64,000 bases of DNA, taken from the NCBI GenBank assembly GCA_963931865.1, contig OZ007506.1, positions 20,134,100 through 20,198,099 on the forward strand, in the 5' to 3' direction. Below the pieces are notes generated by a model, which worked only from the letters and a program-made list of their open reading frames with translations, ran no database searches and had not been told where the DNA came from. This DNA comes from Axinella damicornis (taxonomy: Eukaryota > Porifera > Demospongiae > Axinellida > Axinellidae). Each line of letters opens with the position of its first letter. Position 1 is the first letter of the stretch. Position numbers and translations under genes: made by a program. Of the stretch, positions 1 to 12,335 are shown piece after piece.

Positions 1-131
1 AATACCCCTGCGTGGTACAAAAGGACGATACCCCTGTGTGGTACAACAGGACGATACCCCTGCGTGGTACAACAGGACGATACCCCTGCGTGGTACAACA
101 GGACGATACCACTGCGTGGTACAACAGGACA
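1..131. repeat. 26-bp tandem repeat, about five copies
   Basis: A unit of the form GATACCCCTGCGTGGTACAA plus CAGGAC repeats head to tail about five times with few changes and runs off the left edge. It has no spacers and no coding signal. It lies in the region that should be an ASCC3 intron, because the next ASCC3 exon upstream is outside the window. Confidence 0.9.
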
Positions 132-540
132 ATTGGGGAGACTGTGGCTGACAATGCAAGGATGAAGTAGTCACACTATTGCAAGTTACTACCTAGCGGC
201 ATGGCTTACATCGGAGCCAGAGCTTTCAGAGCTTTCAGTCTTTGAGGACAATCGGACAACTTGGAGTGATCAAAATTGATGCATTACCACCGATAGTATA
301 TAGCCCAAGCTGCCTGGCATTACCTCGCTGTCCCCAACACAAGTAGCCTCCAGGAGGAGGAAATCCTTGCCAGTCAGATCTTGTCCTTTTCCAATTCTGG
401 TGATACCCTTTTCCCCTTTACCGCACCCTGTGAGCTGAAGTGGGGATCTTATTCAGCTGGCATAATCCATCAAGGCATTGGTATGAATGTCATTCCCACT
501 ACCTCCGCACCATAGTTCATCGAAGCCTAGTGATGACTGT
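132..540. other. Unassigned non-coding stretch
   Basis: No exon matching ASCC3 and no transposon end is recognisable here. The reverse strand stays open from the AGC-kinase-like exon down to about 453, but those residues match nothing I know past the splice-donor-like site near 556. Confidence 0.5.
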
Positions 541-1038
541 AGTCCCCACTTGTACCTCTCATGTTCGTACAGATCGTCCCATTCTATACTTTGGAAGAAG
601 GAGTGATCAATGATATCCTTGGCATCCCCAGATGACCCAAGCCGCTGCGTTGTGTACTGTACCATTGGCAATGGAAAAGCCATAACTTATTATTACCAGT
701 GGACCGGAAGAGGACCAGTTGGTGGGGTTGCTCGAGACGATGGAGAGGATATTGGCGAGGGTTCCCCTCGGGTAGCTTCTGGATCTATAGGAATCGTGGG
801 TTGGGTTATTTTATTTTACCTACTTGTAATCCCCACTTGTACCTCTCATGTTTACTGCACCATTGGTAATGGAAAAGCCATAACTCATTATTGCCAGTGG
901 AAGAGGAGCAGTTGGTGGGGTTGTGGTTGGAGGCAATGGTGTGGTTGCTCGAGACGATGGAGAGGATATTGGCGAGGGTTCCCCCTCGGGCAACTTCTGG
1001 ATCTATAGGAATCGTGGGTTGGGTTATTTTATTTTACC
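541..1038. repeat. Imperfect tandem duplication, two copies
   Basis: Two copies of one segment lie side by side, about 541-823 and 828-1038. Both begin with CCCCACTTGTACCTCTCATG and end in the same GGGTTGGGTTATTTTATTTTACC stretch. The second copy lacks about 90 bp (the part that resembles an AGC-kinase exon in the first) and carries a short extra segment in the middle. This is a local duplication followed by deletion, or an original second copy without the exon. Confidence 0.7.
557..656 (-). pseudogene. AGC-kinase C-terminal exon fragment
   Basis: Read on the minus strand, this stretch encodes RLGSSGDAKDIIDHSFFQSI followed by EWDDLYEHE. This is the end of the kinase domain of AGC kinases (Akt, PKC and PKN have RLG, then D-A/E, then FF, then W-x-x-L). 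An AG acceptor-like site precedes it at 657-658 and a GT donor-like site follows at 555-556, so it looks like one isolated exon. No matching neighbouring exons (glycine loop, HRD, DFG or the hydrophobic motif) were found in this window. It sits antisense in what should be an ASCC3 intron. It could be a relic, or an exon of a nested gene continuing to the left. Confidence 0.42.
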
Positions 1039-1079
1039 AGTTATGTTGAGGCAGCCAGAAATCATGACCCAATAATGAT

Positions 1080-1655
1080 TAGCCTCGTTCCCAGGCCTCC
1101 ACCACAGCTTTTGTCGCTTGCAGTACGAAAATCGCGGAGAAGGCCTGGAAGGGTTTCGCACGTGATGCGTGCCGCCGCTTACGTCACGGATTCCGTTAAT
1201 ACACACTCACGGTATTCAACTTGCTATCGCCTGTTCCAGAGACGCTACAGAGACCAGACAAACTCCAGATGAGAGGCAGGTCCTACCTATACAACACACC
1301 TCGATTTGAAACAAAACCACTGAGAGATGGCTGCAATACAACGGTTATAACTTCGAAGCGCTTTTGACTGTTCACTCCGTGCAGTGAGCCATCGCTCTGG
1401 AAATACAACACTTGCAACTCAGCACTACTTCGAAGGTAAGACTTCTAGCTTGGATAAGTCGGTGTGGCTCTCTTCCGGCCGTTGACTTGTCTCCATATGC
1501 GATCGTAGCTACTGTACTAGTACATAGTGGTCTTGAACGGATGACGTTTTATGACGGTCGCGGCACGCATCACGTGCGAAACCCTTCCAGGCCTTCTCCG
1601 CGCTTTTCGTACTGCAAGCGGCAAAAGCTGGGGTGGAGGCCTGGGAACGAGGCTA
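1080..1655. mobile_element. Foldback DNA transposon (TAGCCTCG family), 576 bp
   Basis: The ends are TAGCCTCGTTCCCAGGCC and its reverse complement, and about 100 bp at each end are inverted copies of each other. A perfect 8-bp direct repeat, ATAATGAT, flanks the element (1072-1079 and 1656-1663), which marks a target-site duplication. There is no transposase, so it is non-autonomous. The same ends recur throughout the window in elements of 43 to 590 bp. An 8-9 bp duplication fits the hAT, Merlin or Mutator groups; which one is not decidable here. Confidence 0.85.
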
Positions 1656-1999
1656 ATAATGATGAGGTGAATTAGTTGATTAATTGATATAAGGTTGTCA
1701 TGCAACTACTCTTCTTGCATGTCAGTCTTACTGCAGTTTCACAGACGGTACCCCAAGCATAGTTGTAGCACATTTCCACTCTGCCCTCTGCCAAGTTGGC
1801 TCCGCCCACTAACCTCAGGTCCCCATTGGTGCAGTTGAAGTGTTTCATGCTGTGTAGAGCTACTGTAGTGGTGATATTCGGTCATTCCTCAATCAGCACC
1901 CTATAATCCCATTGGTCAGCTAGGCGATTCCCCGATCATTCCAACCCTACTCCCCTGTCAATGTTTTAATTCTGTATGTTAACTCCTTAACTCCTCTAG
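1656..1999. other. Intronic, no features seen
   Basis: This stretch lies immediately upstream of the first ASCC3 exon in the window and ends in the CTCCTCTAG acceptor. No repeat family or coding signal is recognisable. Confidence 0.5.
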
Positions 2000-4900
2000 T
2001 CCGACCCTAGCCTGGAGAAGCATCGACTCGAGTTGGTTTCATCGGTTGCCAATTCCCTGGACAAAGCCACGATGATACGATACGTAGAGCGCACGGGAGG
2101 GCTCCACCCCACAGACCTGGGGAGAACCGCCAGTCACTACTACATCAAGTATGCCAGCATTGAGGTAAGGGCTGCGTGGAAACGAAGTTCATTCCTTGTA
2201 TCCTGTGACAGCAAATGTTCTCATTTGGGGTTACCATACTGATCCCAATTCATTGCCTACGTGCATCATATTGTATGTAATTCGTCGTACGGCACTACCA
2301 GTTTCAGCACAGAATGGCATAATCATGTAGTATCCTGAAGTCTGGTTGGCAAGTGACTCCTGGCATTAAACAACCATGTGCCTAATAAGGTCATGCACTA
2401 TCCATGTGCCTAATAAGGTCATGCACTATCCATGTGCCTAATAAGGTCATGCACTATCCATGTGCCTAATAAGGTTGTGCACTATAACAGGGAGTGTAAT
2501 TTAGGCCATGCCGAGACGGTACATGACTATCCGACAACTTACAAGATCATGATCCGACAGCAACAAGCGTAGACAGGTTTCATACGGCGACCACCTGTAG
2601 CCAGGAAGCTGAAGATTGCTCGTGACCAATGTGCCTGTTGTAGTGCCAGAGAGAGCCGAGTAGCAGCAGTAGGCGCTTTTGGTTAAGTAGTATGTGCTGA
2701 AATGGGGATTACTGTATGTTCGTTGCTATGCAGTGGTGATGCAGTTGTTGAGGTGTATAACATTTCGGTGTAACTATTGCTCTGACGATTGCTGCAGGTG
2801 TTCAATGAGCTGCTGACCACCCACATGAATCAGGCACAAATTCTGGCCATGCTCTCCAAATCTGAGGAGTTCAACCAAGTCAAGGTCAGTGATGTGCACG
2901 TTGGACATGCTTCTTGAAAATTGGATACACATGTTCTTGGAGATGCTTTGGATATGTTTTTTGGATACCTTTCGATCTTTGGACAGTTTCTTGGATACTC
3001 CTTGGATGCTGTTGATTACGTATACCTTGTATATCTCTGTATACTCAGGTGAGAGAGGATGAGTTATCTGAACTGGAGCTTCACCTGGACAACTGCTGGC
3101 TGCCGGTGAAGGGAGGAGTGGAAAACGCGTACGGCAAAGTGAACATCTTGCTTCAGACATACATCTCACGGGGAACAGTGGAGAGCTTTTCTCTGACTTC
3201 AGACCTAGCCTATGTGGCCCAGGTAAAGTAGAAGTGTTATTTGGGCTGCCCTAGTAATCTCTACAGTAATCTCCAGTAGTCTCCAGACTGTAATCTCCAG
3301 TAATCTTGAATAGTTTCTCCAGTAATCTCCACTGTAAGCTCCAGTAATCCCAATAATTTCTCTCCAGTAATCTCTACAGTAATCTCCAGTAATCTCTACA
3401 GTAATCTCCAGTAATCTCTACAGTAATCTCCAGTAATCTCCACAGGTGCCCATGGTGGACATGTACGGTGCATGGACACTGCGGTATGTGTGTGTGTCTG
3501 AAGGCAAGGTCCCTCTTTCTCCTCTGCTAACAGAATGCTGGAAGGATCATGAGAGGGTTGTTTGAGATTACGCTGCGGAGGGGATGGCCGGTGATGGCCA
3601 TACGAATCCTCACCTTGTGCAAGGCGGTGGAGCACCAGCAGTGGGAATTTGAGCACCCTCTGAAGCAGTTTGGACGTCTCTCCCAGGACATCGTGGACAA
3701 GCTGGACGCAAGGAAGACCACGCTGGACAGGCTGAAGGATATGAGTGCTGAGGAAATTGGTGGGTAGTGTTCTCGCCATAGAGAGTAGATACCAGACCCA
3801 CTGATTTGCTTCTATACTGTGTAGTGGACCAGGTCCAGGTGATAGTGACCCTGAATCAGTGTGAATTGTGCACTGTACTCACAACAGTCTCTGAAAATTG
3901 GAGGGTACACGAGTTGCCCTATAGGGATGGTATATACATTGTCGCAATAAGGGAGTGCGGTGTCCCTCTATAGGACTACTGTGCAGAGAACCTTAATTTG
4001 CACTGATGTCGTTAGTGAAATTGAACTTTGCACTCCTGACCAACAGTAGGATATTAGCCATTGTTTGTAGCCACCAAACATTGGGCTCAATCCATTCTAT
4101 TGCTGTGCTCAGAATGACATTAACTTCTAGGTCATGTATATCTGTTCCAGCTGCTGTCTAGGATCTGTTCCAACTGCTGCTAGGTCACATGACATCATAT
4201 CTATTCCATCTGCTAGGTCACATGATCCATCATGTGAGGATGGGTCGTGTTGTGCAGAAAGTCCTTCAGGGATTCCCCTCCCTCTCGCTGGCCGCATCCA
4301 TCCAGCCAATCACACGCTCCGTGCTACGAGTGCGCCTGACCATCACCCCAGAGTTTGAGTGGGACGATAAGCTCCATGGTGGGTCATCCGATCCGTGGTG
4401 GATCTGGGTAGAGGACCCGGACAACAACTGCATGTACCACTCCGAGTTCTTCTTGCTGCAGAAGAAGCAGGTGTGATTTGATGTGCCACTTGTTTAGAGT
4501 GCAGATTAAGCTTCTGATTGTAGGGCAACTGGTAGGGAGTAATGTCTCCATGTAACTAGAGGTGCCCAGTTGAGCACTTATCCCGTGCACAAACTAAGGC
4601 CATCTGCAGCCTGTGTATGTGGGGCATGAGGTTGATGTCCGATAGTTTCATACGATGATGTTTCGTGTAGTAATGTTTGAGCACTCTGGGAATGTGCACT
4701 AGGAGTTTGACTGCATCACCGTAACTACTGTTCTGAACGTGAGTGTACCCTACCAGGAGTGTGGTTGCCATAGCCTCGTCCCCAGGCCCCCGCCCAGATT
4801 TTACCTTGCAACTGTGGAGAAAATTTTTTCTCCACGCAGTGAGATAAAATCTGGGTGTAGGCCTGGGGACGAGGCTATGGTTGCCACTTGTCCAATGTGA

Positions 4901-7900
4901 TGTCATGATGATGTATTGATAATGTAACGATGATGTTATGTGACAACACAGTTTAGATTACCGTCAAGCAATATGTTCCCCTCTCTTCCCAGGTCCTCTT
5001 TGGTGAGCTACAGGAGCTCGTCTTCACCATCCCAATCTTCGATCCCCTACCCCCGCAGTACTTTGTCCGGGCGGTCTCCGACCGATGGCTAGGTGCGGAG
5101 GCCGTGGTGGCCATCTCCTTCAAACACCTCATTCTCCCTGAGTTACACCCTCCTCACACCAAGCTTCTCGACCTGCACCCCCTCCCCGTCTCTGCCCTGA
5201 AGAACTCCAGCTTTGAGCAGCTGTATCCCTACCAGTACTTCAACCCGATTCAGACTCAAGTCTTCCACACACTGTATCACTCTGACAGCAGTGTGCTGCT
5301 GGGAGCCCCCACTGGCAGTGGGAAGACGGTCGCAGCAGAGCTGGCTATTTTTAGGTGTGTGTATGTGTGTGTGTGTGTGTGGGTGTGTGTGGGTGTGTGT
5401 GTGTGTGTGTGGGGGGGGTATGTGTGTGTGTGGGTGTGTGGGTGTGTGTGGGTGTGTGTGGAGAGGGGAGTGCTTGATGAATGATAGATAGTAGCTGGTA
5501 TCGTACCCCTCAGTACCTCATGAAGGTCTGACTGATGTTGTATCAGACCCCTCAGGGGAAATCTGGTTCCGAGACAAAGTGGCTTATAATGCCTCGGTTA
5601 AGCTAGGCCTGCCTCCTGTTTTGGGTCTAGTGTGATCTCTTGACACTTGAGGAAGAGAGAATGTTATGTACTCTGATCTGTGATCCACCCTCTCATAGAG
5701 TGTTCAACCACTACCCTAAGGGCAAGTCGGTGTACATTGCTCCACTGAAGGCCCTGGTGAGAGAGAGGGTGAAGGACTGGAAGATCCGGTTCCAAGAAAG
5801 GCTTGGAAAGAAGTGAGCACGCTGTAGCCAACTACGAGTCTAATTGGGTAATAATTATTGGATCAAGGAGGATGTTCTAATTAGGTGAAATTCGGTCAGC
5901 CATGAACCCATACCATTATGAAATTGTTACCAGAAGCTAGGGAGTTCCATTGAGCTAGCCTTGTGCCTACATGTAAACACTTTCTGTTGTTGGAAAATAA
6001 TCAGGAAGGGAAGGCTAATATGATTTTGCATGTGAAACGGTGCTACCATGATGTCGCTGGAAGCTCTGTGTGTCCTCCCGGATGGTAATCAAGTCATCTT
6101 GGTCTTCTTCCTATAGTTCCCCAACTAGCACATGATGACATAAACGAATAAACCTGTTCCAAAAAGGGGGCTAGGTCACATCGCCGAGTTATGTCTCTTT
6201 GATCTGTCTTGACCCCATGCCTCTTCCTTGTCAGGGTGGTGGAGTTGACCGGCGATACGACTCCCGACATCCGGGCCATCGAGCAGGCTGACGTCATTGT
6301 CACCACGCCTGAGAAGTGGGACGGGATCAGCAGGAGCTGGCAGAACAGGTACGATCAACTCATGTGATTGTTGTAGCGTTGAGAAGCCAGTTCCAGTATT
6401 ACTTGTTGTGGCAGGTGATGTTTCCGAACATAACAGTTCATGACACACAACATGACAGTTTCCTATATCGTGGCATTCCTAATGTGCACGTGCACTCATT
6501 CACACCAGGACGTATGTGCAGGCAATGCGGCTGCTGGTGATAGACGAGATCCACCTCCTGGGAGACGAGAGAGGCCCTGTGCTGGAGGTCATCGTCTCTA
6601 GAACCAACTTCATAGCCTCCCACACGGAGCGTCCCGTGAGGGTCGTCGGCCTCTCCACGGCTCTTGCCAATGCCAAGGACCTCGCTGACTGGCTGGGGAT
6701 TAAGCAGGTAGGTGTGCCAGTTGCCACACACATACACACACGTACAGTGCCACACACATACACACACGTACACATACACCATAACACATACACCATAACA
6801 CATACACACACACACCATCACCAGGGAGGGCTGTTCAACTTCCACCCTGCCGTGAGGCCGGTGCAACTGGAGGTTCACATCCATGGGTTTCCTGGGAAAC
6901 ATTACTGTCCCCGCATGGCCACTATGAACAAGCCCTCCTACACTGCCATACAAACTCACTCACCTGATAAACCAGTATTGATCTTTGTTTCCTCACGTCG
7001 TCAAACCCGACTGACTGCTTTTGACCTTGTGGCGTATGTGGGTGCTGAAGACAACCCAAAGCAGTGGCTGCATATGCCAGAACCAGAGGTGAAATGATTG
7101 TTAGCGTATGTACCTTTGCAAAGGAACTAATCATGCTAGAGTGTTGTCTGGTCCTTCCACTCCCTCTTCCTCTCATGCATGCATATCTCTCCTCTTTCTT
7201 TTTTCTCTCCATTCCTCCTCTCCCTCTTTCCCTCCCTCCCTTCCTTCCTGCCTGCCTGCCTCCCTCCCTCCATCCTTCCGTCCCTCCCTCCCTCCCTCCC
7301 TCCCTCCCTCCCTCCCTCCCTCCCTCCCTCCCTCCCTCCCTCTCTCCCTCCCTCCCTCCCTCCCTCCCTCCCTCCCTCCCTCCCTCCCTCCCTCCCTCCC
7401 TCCCTCCCTCCCTCCTTATTCTATTTCCATCTCTACTCATGTCTTTCCCCCCCTCCCCCTCTCTCTTCCTTCTCTTCTCTCACCCGTCTCTCCTCATCCC
7501 TTTCCTCTCCCTAGATGGAGACACTGCTCCTGGATATTCTTGATAAAAATCTGCGATTCACCCTGGCATTTGGTATCGGGCTCCACCATGCTGGACTGCA
7601 TGAAAGGGACCGGAAGACTGTAGAGGAACTCTTTGTCAATCAAAAAATACAGGTAGATATCAGGATAATTAGGAACATGCAGCACGAGTCTTTCAATTCA
7701 GAAGCATGCTTGTATGAGAGTCTATGAACCACATCTTCCTTAGTATGCTAGGCTATAGTAGTCACTCACTGCACAGCATGCTCACAGATAGCAGTTAGTG
7801 TCTTTCTCCGTTACAAGTTATTCCATGCAGAAGCATAAGGGATAGCATCAATAACCAAGGAGCTAATGCCAGGGTGTACCAAACTTCCCACCAGGTGCTG

Positions 7901-10900
7901 ATTGCCACCAGTACTCTTGCCTGGGGAGTCAACTTCCCTGCGCACCTCGTGGTGGTGAAGGGCACCGAGTACTTCGATGGCAAGACCCAGCACTACGTGG
8001 ACTACCCGATCACAGACGTCCTCCAGATGATGGGACGGGCGGGACGACCCCAGTATGACGACCGAGGAGTGGCGATGATCCTGGTCCACGACATCAAGAA
8101 ACACTTCTACAAGAAGTTTCTCTATGAGCCATTCCCTGTTGAGTCCAAGTGAGAGTGGATACGGCTATACACGTCAGGGGAATTTGTGGCTAGCAGTGTC
8201 TATTGCTCTTACATCAGTACATGCCTGCCCCTTGTACCTGTATGTGGTATTCTACGGCTGTGTGATTACGTCTAGGAGAGAGAAAGAGCAGTTATGGCTT
8301 CCCAGCAAGTTACTTGTCTGTGCTTGCAAGTCGAAATACAGCACAGGTCTGTGCGGTGCTATAGCATGCAGGACTTGGCTGCTCACGTTGAGAAATTTAC
8401 TTCTTGTCTCCTGATGGCTTTTCATAACATGTATGCCGTAGGTGCAAGAAGTCAGCAGATCCTTGTAACAGAAGCTTCATCGAACCCTCTCCATCTTCGC
8501 TCATACTAGTGCAGTGATGGACAGAATGTTATTGCGGCGTAATATTTGCGAGTTTCCAAATTCCCAGAATTCCTGGGAGAACTGAGCATGCGCAAACAGC
8601 ACAGCACAGGAGCCAGGGAATGAGACTAGCTTTCTTTCAACCCGTCCTCCTCTTCCCATCCCAATGCTTAGCCTACTGCAGGTGCTGGCCGACCACCTTA
8701 ATGCTGAGATCGTTGCTGGAACCGTCACCTCTAAACAGGACGCAATGGACTATGTCACGTGGACCTACTTCTTCAGGAGACTCATAATGAACCCAAGGTA
8801 CAGCGTAGGTAATGGCGGTAGAGTTCAAGTGTGTCCTTCCAGGAACGGAACACCCTCACAATTAACCACAATACTGCGTGTGCCTATGTATAGGCTCACC
8901 GTGTGCAATGAGTTAATACATTGCCTCCGCTACCTGTAATTCTGGTAACCTAGCTGTGCTGCTGTTCTCATAATAGTCTTCACCTGTACCTCCCAATGTA
9001 TATAATGCATGCTATTTGCTAATCTTTCTCGTCTCTGTAGCTACTACCAGCTGGAAGACACATCCTCTGGCTCTGTCAACACCTTTCTTTCCCAGATCGT
9101 TGCCAAGGCTCTCGAGGAGCTAGAGGCTTCCTACTGCATCGAGATTGAAGAGGTAGGCCAACCAGCGGGACTCACCATCCCTGCTTGAGAGGATCGGAGT
9201 GCCGGTGGAGCCCATTACATGGTGATACATTGCAGATCTGTGTAACTGCCATTTGGACACGCACACACGCACACACACGCACACACGCACACACACGCAC
9301 ACACGCGCACACACACGCACACACACACGCACACACACGCACACACCAATATCATTCCTGCTCACCACACTCCCTCTCTCAAGGACGAGAGGACCCTCTC
9401 CCCCCTCACCCTCGGCTGCATCTCCTCCTACTACTACCTCCACCACAAGACCGTGAGGCTGTTCAGGGAGAGGCTCCACCCTCATAGCAGCTTTGAGGAC
9501 CTGCTGCAACTTCTGTGTGTAAGGACACAGTAGCTGACTAGAATGGCCGATGCACCCAGTGACATCATCCCATCAGGCAACAAATACTACTCTCTCTGAA
9601 ACCCAAGACTACTGATACTCAGGCATCAAGTTTGTTGGTTACTCTGCCTCTGCTCTCACCTTCAGGACTCCTCAGAGTACAACGAGTTGCCCGTGAGACA
9701 CAATGAAGACAACATGAACAGGTGAAAGTTATAACCGCAGTGAATCTCCGCGCTAAATCATTTTTATTGTTTGGCTTCTTGAGTACCCCTGCAACCATAC
9801 ACGTAACAAAACTATGTCTCAGACTACTGAGCCTCTGATATACTAGACTCTTCTGTTCATACCGGCAGCTCTCTGGCCCCAAAGCTACCCATCCCAGTGG
9901 ACCCCCTCACCTTTGACAGTCCCCATACCAAGGCCCACCTCCTCTTGCAAGCCCACTTTAGCAGTGCACCCCTCCCCATCGCTGACTACCTCACAGACAC
10001 CAAGTCTGTCCTGGACCAGGCCCTCAGGATCCTGCAAGTAAGCCAACAGTAGCACCACCAGCAGTTTCTGGCGTAGGTTTCACATGACTGTCTCTAACTT
10101 CAAGATTTTAGCTACTGTTTGATATCACATGATTAACTTCTGAATCACTGTTTGTGTACATATCTACTTAGCTTGTTATTATTCTCATGGCAGGCCCTTG
10201 TTGACATATCTGCCAATGAAGGCTGGCTGGCCACAACCCTCCGAGTGATGCACCTTGTCCAGATGTGTGTGCAGGGGAGCTGGGTATCGGACTGTTCCCT
10301 CCTCACGCTGCCCCACCTGGAGGAGACCCACATCCTCCAGATGAACAAGACTCTGGCCCAGTCTGCCGCAGCCAGAGACAGTGGAGTTCAGGAGGTGGCC
10401 TGTTTGGCCGAACTTCTTGCTCTCTGTGAGCGTGACAATAAGTTCTTCTCCCGTGCACTTGGAAAGGCTCTGTCAAGCCAGCAGATTACACAGGTATGTA
10501 GTCATAAGCATCAGCTATCTATTTATCACTTTCTTAAAATGAGCATCCTTGGGAGGCTTATGACTCCATCTAGCCTACTGCATTGTACAATGGGATGATT
10601 TGGGGAGCTGAATGGGAGGTTTATGACTCCATCTAGCCTACTGCATCGTACAATGGGATGATTTGGGGAGCTGAATGCTTATTGGATGATGCATGTAATA
10701 TAGTATCATGAGCTTTCCTATCATAGACACTTTTCTTGTATGCTAGGTGCAGACCGTACTGTCAAAGCTACCGCTGGTGTCGGTACATTGGACACTGAAA
10801 CTGCAGAGTGGTATTACCATTGATTCTCAGCAGTCAGGGAGAGATGACACCGTGCATGCAACTCCCAGTGGGAGGAGCTGGGTTGATGTGCCAGTGGGGG

Positions 10901-11625
10901 AGGAGTGTGTGGTGCAGGTGGAGCTAGTGAGGAGATGCCTGAGAGGAAAGGTGATGATCTAGTCGCGTAGTACTACCATGGCCGTGGATCAGTAATAGTT
11001 CTATAAGTATGAGTCACTGGAAACTGTGTGTATTATAGCGGAGGGTACTAATATGAAGTTCACTGACTAACGATTGATCATTTAGGCAGCACCACAGCCA
11101 CCTGCAGGCCCAGATAGAAGTTTTGTCAACTTGTGTTTTAGCTAGCCAGCTACTCACCCACATTTGAATGTGGAGCTGAGTCACCCTCACTGGCTTAAGA
11201 AGGCCTCAGAATGAACCTCAGTGGCTCAAACCTTTTAATACCCCCACACCCCCTTACTTCCCACACCACACAATCAAAGTTGTGTTTAGGAGACCGTACA
11301 CCAACTTGATTTCCTGTCCTGCAGTTGCGTAGCTACATATCAGCTCTTGCACAACCATTTCTCTATGCAGCACTCTGATCTAAGAGCATATGCCCCGAGG
11401 TTCCCCAAAGTGAAGGACGAGAGCTGGTGGATTATACTGGGAGAAGTGGACTCCAGAGAGCTGCTGGCTCTCAAGAGATTGGGTGGTGTGAGGGGAAAGA
11501 GTCGTGTTTCTCTAGCGTTGTGTGTCCCTGAGGAGCCCTGCAGAAAGATTTACACGCTATACCTGATCAGCGACTGCTACATAGGGCTGGACCAGCAGTA
11601 TGACTTGTCCTTCAACTTCACGTGA
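2000..11625 (+). CDS. ASCC3: ASCC3 helicase, C-terminal 1235 residues (5' truncated by window)
   Basis: Ski2-like 3'-5' helicase of the ASC-1 complex, which unwinds DNA for ALKBH3 alkylation repair and splits collided ribosomes (known for the family). Exons: 2000-2164, 2798-2884, 3049-3222, 3534-3759, 4217-4470, 4993-5354, 5699-5812, 6235-6348, 6509-6707, 6825-7088, 7515-7652, 7895-8148, 8672-8797, 9041-9152, 9384-9518, 9666-9721, 9869-10037, 10194-10493, 10747-10950, 11371-11625. All join GT-AG and sum to 3708 bp, exactly in frame. The order is: Sec63 part of cassette 1, then the complete second helicase cassette with Walker [10 protein letters not shown] (about residues 406-414), DEIH (511-514) and motif [11 protein letters not shown] (743-751), then the second Sec63 domain to the stop. 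Segments such as [15 protein letters not shown] and [12 protein letters not shown] distinguish ASCC3 from its paralogue SNRNP200. The first half of the gene lies left of the window. No frameshift is seen. Confidence 0.96.
2374..2485. repeat. 28-bp tandem repeat, four copies
   Basis: The unit starts CCATGTGCCTAATAAGGTCA and repeats four times; the last copy has drifted. It lies in the first ASCC3 intron of the window. Confidence 0.9.
3250..3446. repeat. AGTAATCTCCAGTAATCTCTAC-type tandem array
   Basis: A degenerate array of short units based on AGTAATCTCC fills most of the ASCC3 intron between exons ending at 3222 and starting at 3534. Every unit brings AG dinucleotides close to a pyrimidine-rich context. 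Confidence 0.85.
4771..4877. mobile_element. TAGCCTCG-family foldback element, 107 bp
   Basis: Nearly the whole element is one hairpin, TAGCCTCGTCCCCAGGC to its reverse complement, with an inner AAAATTTTTTCTCC palindrome. A perfect 9-bp duplication TGGTTGCCA flanks it (4762-4770 and 4878-4886). It sits in an ASCC3 intron. Confidence 0.9.
5355..5461. repeat. (GT)n-rich microsatellite at an ASCC3 splice donor
   Basis: The GT run starts with the splice donor itself, directly after the exon that carries Walker A. Many alternative GT donors are therefore available within about 100 bp. Confidence 0.9.
6721..6816. repeat. (CA)n/(ACAT)n microsatellite
   Basis: A CA-rich simple repeat with CACACACATACACACACGTA-type periodicity fills the 117-bp ASCC3 intron after 6707. 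Confidence 0.85.
7225..7415. repeat. (CCCT)n polypyrimidine tract
   Basis: About 190 bp of nearly pure CCCT repeats, flanked by CCTT and CTGC variants, in the ASCC3 intron 7089-7514. The plus strand is entirely pyrimidine over a long run, so it can form a mirror repeat. Long open frames through it are consequences of the repeat (PSLP and GGRE peptides), not genes. Confidence 0.95.
9258..9345. repeat. (CACACG)n microsatellite
   Basis: A CACACGCACA-type alternating purine-pyrimidine tract in the ASCC3 intron 9153-9383. Such tracts can adopt Z-DNA. Confidence 0.9.
10551..10676. repeat. 63-bp direct duplication
   Basis: Two adjacent copies (10551-10613 and 10614-10676) of a segment starting GGGAGGCTTATGACTCCATC. 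They differ at only two or three positions. It lies in the ASCC3 intron after exon 10194-10493. Confidence 0.9.
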
Positions 11626-12030
11626 TGATTTATGTTGTCCTGGTCTTTATACCAGTATTTCAGGTCACCAATATACTTCCAGGATGGGATGGGATAGATT
11701 ATTGTCTACTGTGTTACAGTGCAGTACTGATCAGAACATTACTGCATGACTGAACCTGTGAGTAAGGCTGGAGTCTATGCAGAACATGGAGCCATTGCAC
11801 GCACGTGACTTATGTATGTGACTCATCATCAAGCTCTAGACATCACATTACATACTACTGCAAACAGCTAAGAAGCAGAAGAGCATAATTATTATTAAGC
11901 CAACTATATTAGGTGAGTTCTCCCCACACTTGTTTGGCTGCTACATGGTGTGTTGGGCTAAATATCTGGGATCACAAGGATGCTAGTCCTGTTCCTATGA
12001 TCCATAATTATAGTGAATTATATATACAGG
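11626..12030. other. ASCC3 3' flank, no other features seen
   Basis: This stretch follows the ASCC3 stop codon and presumably holds the 3' UTR. No convincing additional gene or repeat is visible. Confidence 0.4.
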
Positions 12031-12110
12031 GGTGACAAGAGCCAAAATAAACAATAGAGGCCAACATGCAAGTACATAACTTCACCACCAAGGTTACAGT
12101 TTTGATAAAG
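12031..12110 (-). repeat. Copy of the ACCTTGGTGGTGAAGTTATG dispersed repeat
   Basis: On the minus strand this reads AACCTTGGTGGTGAAGTTATG and ends about 50 bp later in TTGTCACCCCTGTATAT. The same start and the GTCACCCC end recur at 19546-19620, 26784-26862, 42255-42333 and, more diverged, twice in 46925-47245. Confidence 0.6.
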
Positions 12111-12335
12111 TCATGAAAGTGCCCGTGGATGATGTTTGTCATAACAGTGTGGTCAGGGTTTTTGTGAGCGATATCAGCCACTATTAATTTCATCAACAAA
12201 AAGAAAGACGACTGCCACATATTCCATAGCCAGATGAGCAAGAAACACTAAAGTACAGTTTATTGAAGAATCTGATCGAGAGTCCAACAATACTTTGATA
12301 GAGTATAATTGCAGAGGAAGCATCAGATTATTACA

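Noticed and set aside
1412..1705. Open frames encoding peptides like [11 protein letters not shown]
   Set aside because: They are translations of the TAGCCTCG transposon ends and recur wherever the element does.
6438..6959. 173-codon minus-strand open frame
   Set aside because: Antisense to two ASCC3 exons and through a CA microsatellite.
6922..7623. Open frames of 110-172 codons over the CCCT tract
   Set aside because: Low-complexity PSLP or GGRE peptides from a simple repeat within an ASCC3 intron.
8672..8690. Alternative ASCC3 acceptor at CTACTGCAG (8681)
   Set aside because: It would break the frame; the acceptor at 8671 gives [13 protein letters not shown], matching the family.
9120..9509. 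Minus-strand open frame with Cys-Val repeats
   Set aside because: Created by the CACACG microsatellite and antisense to ASCC3 exons.
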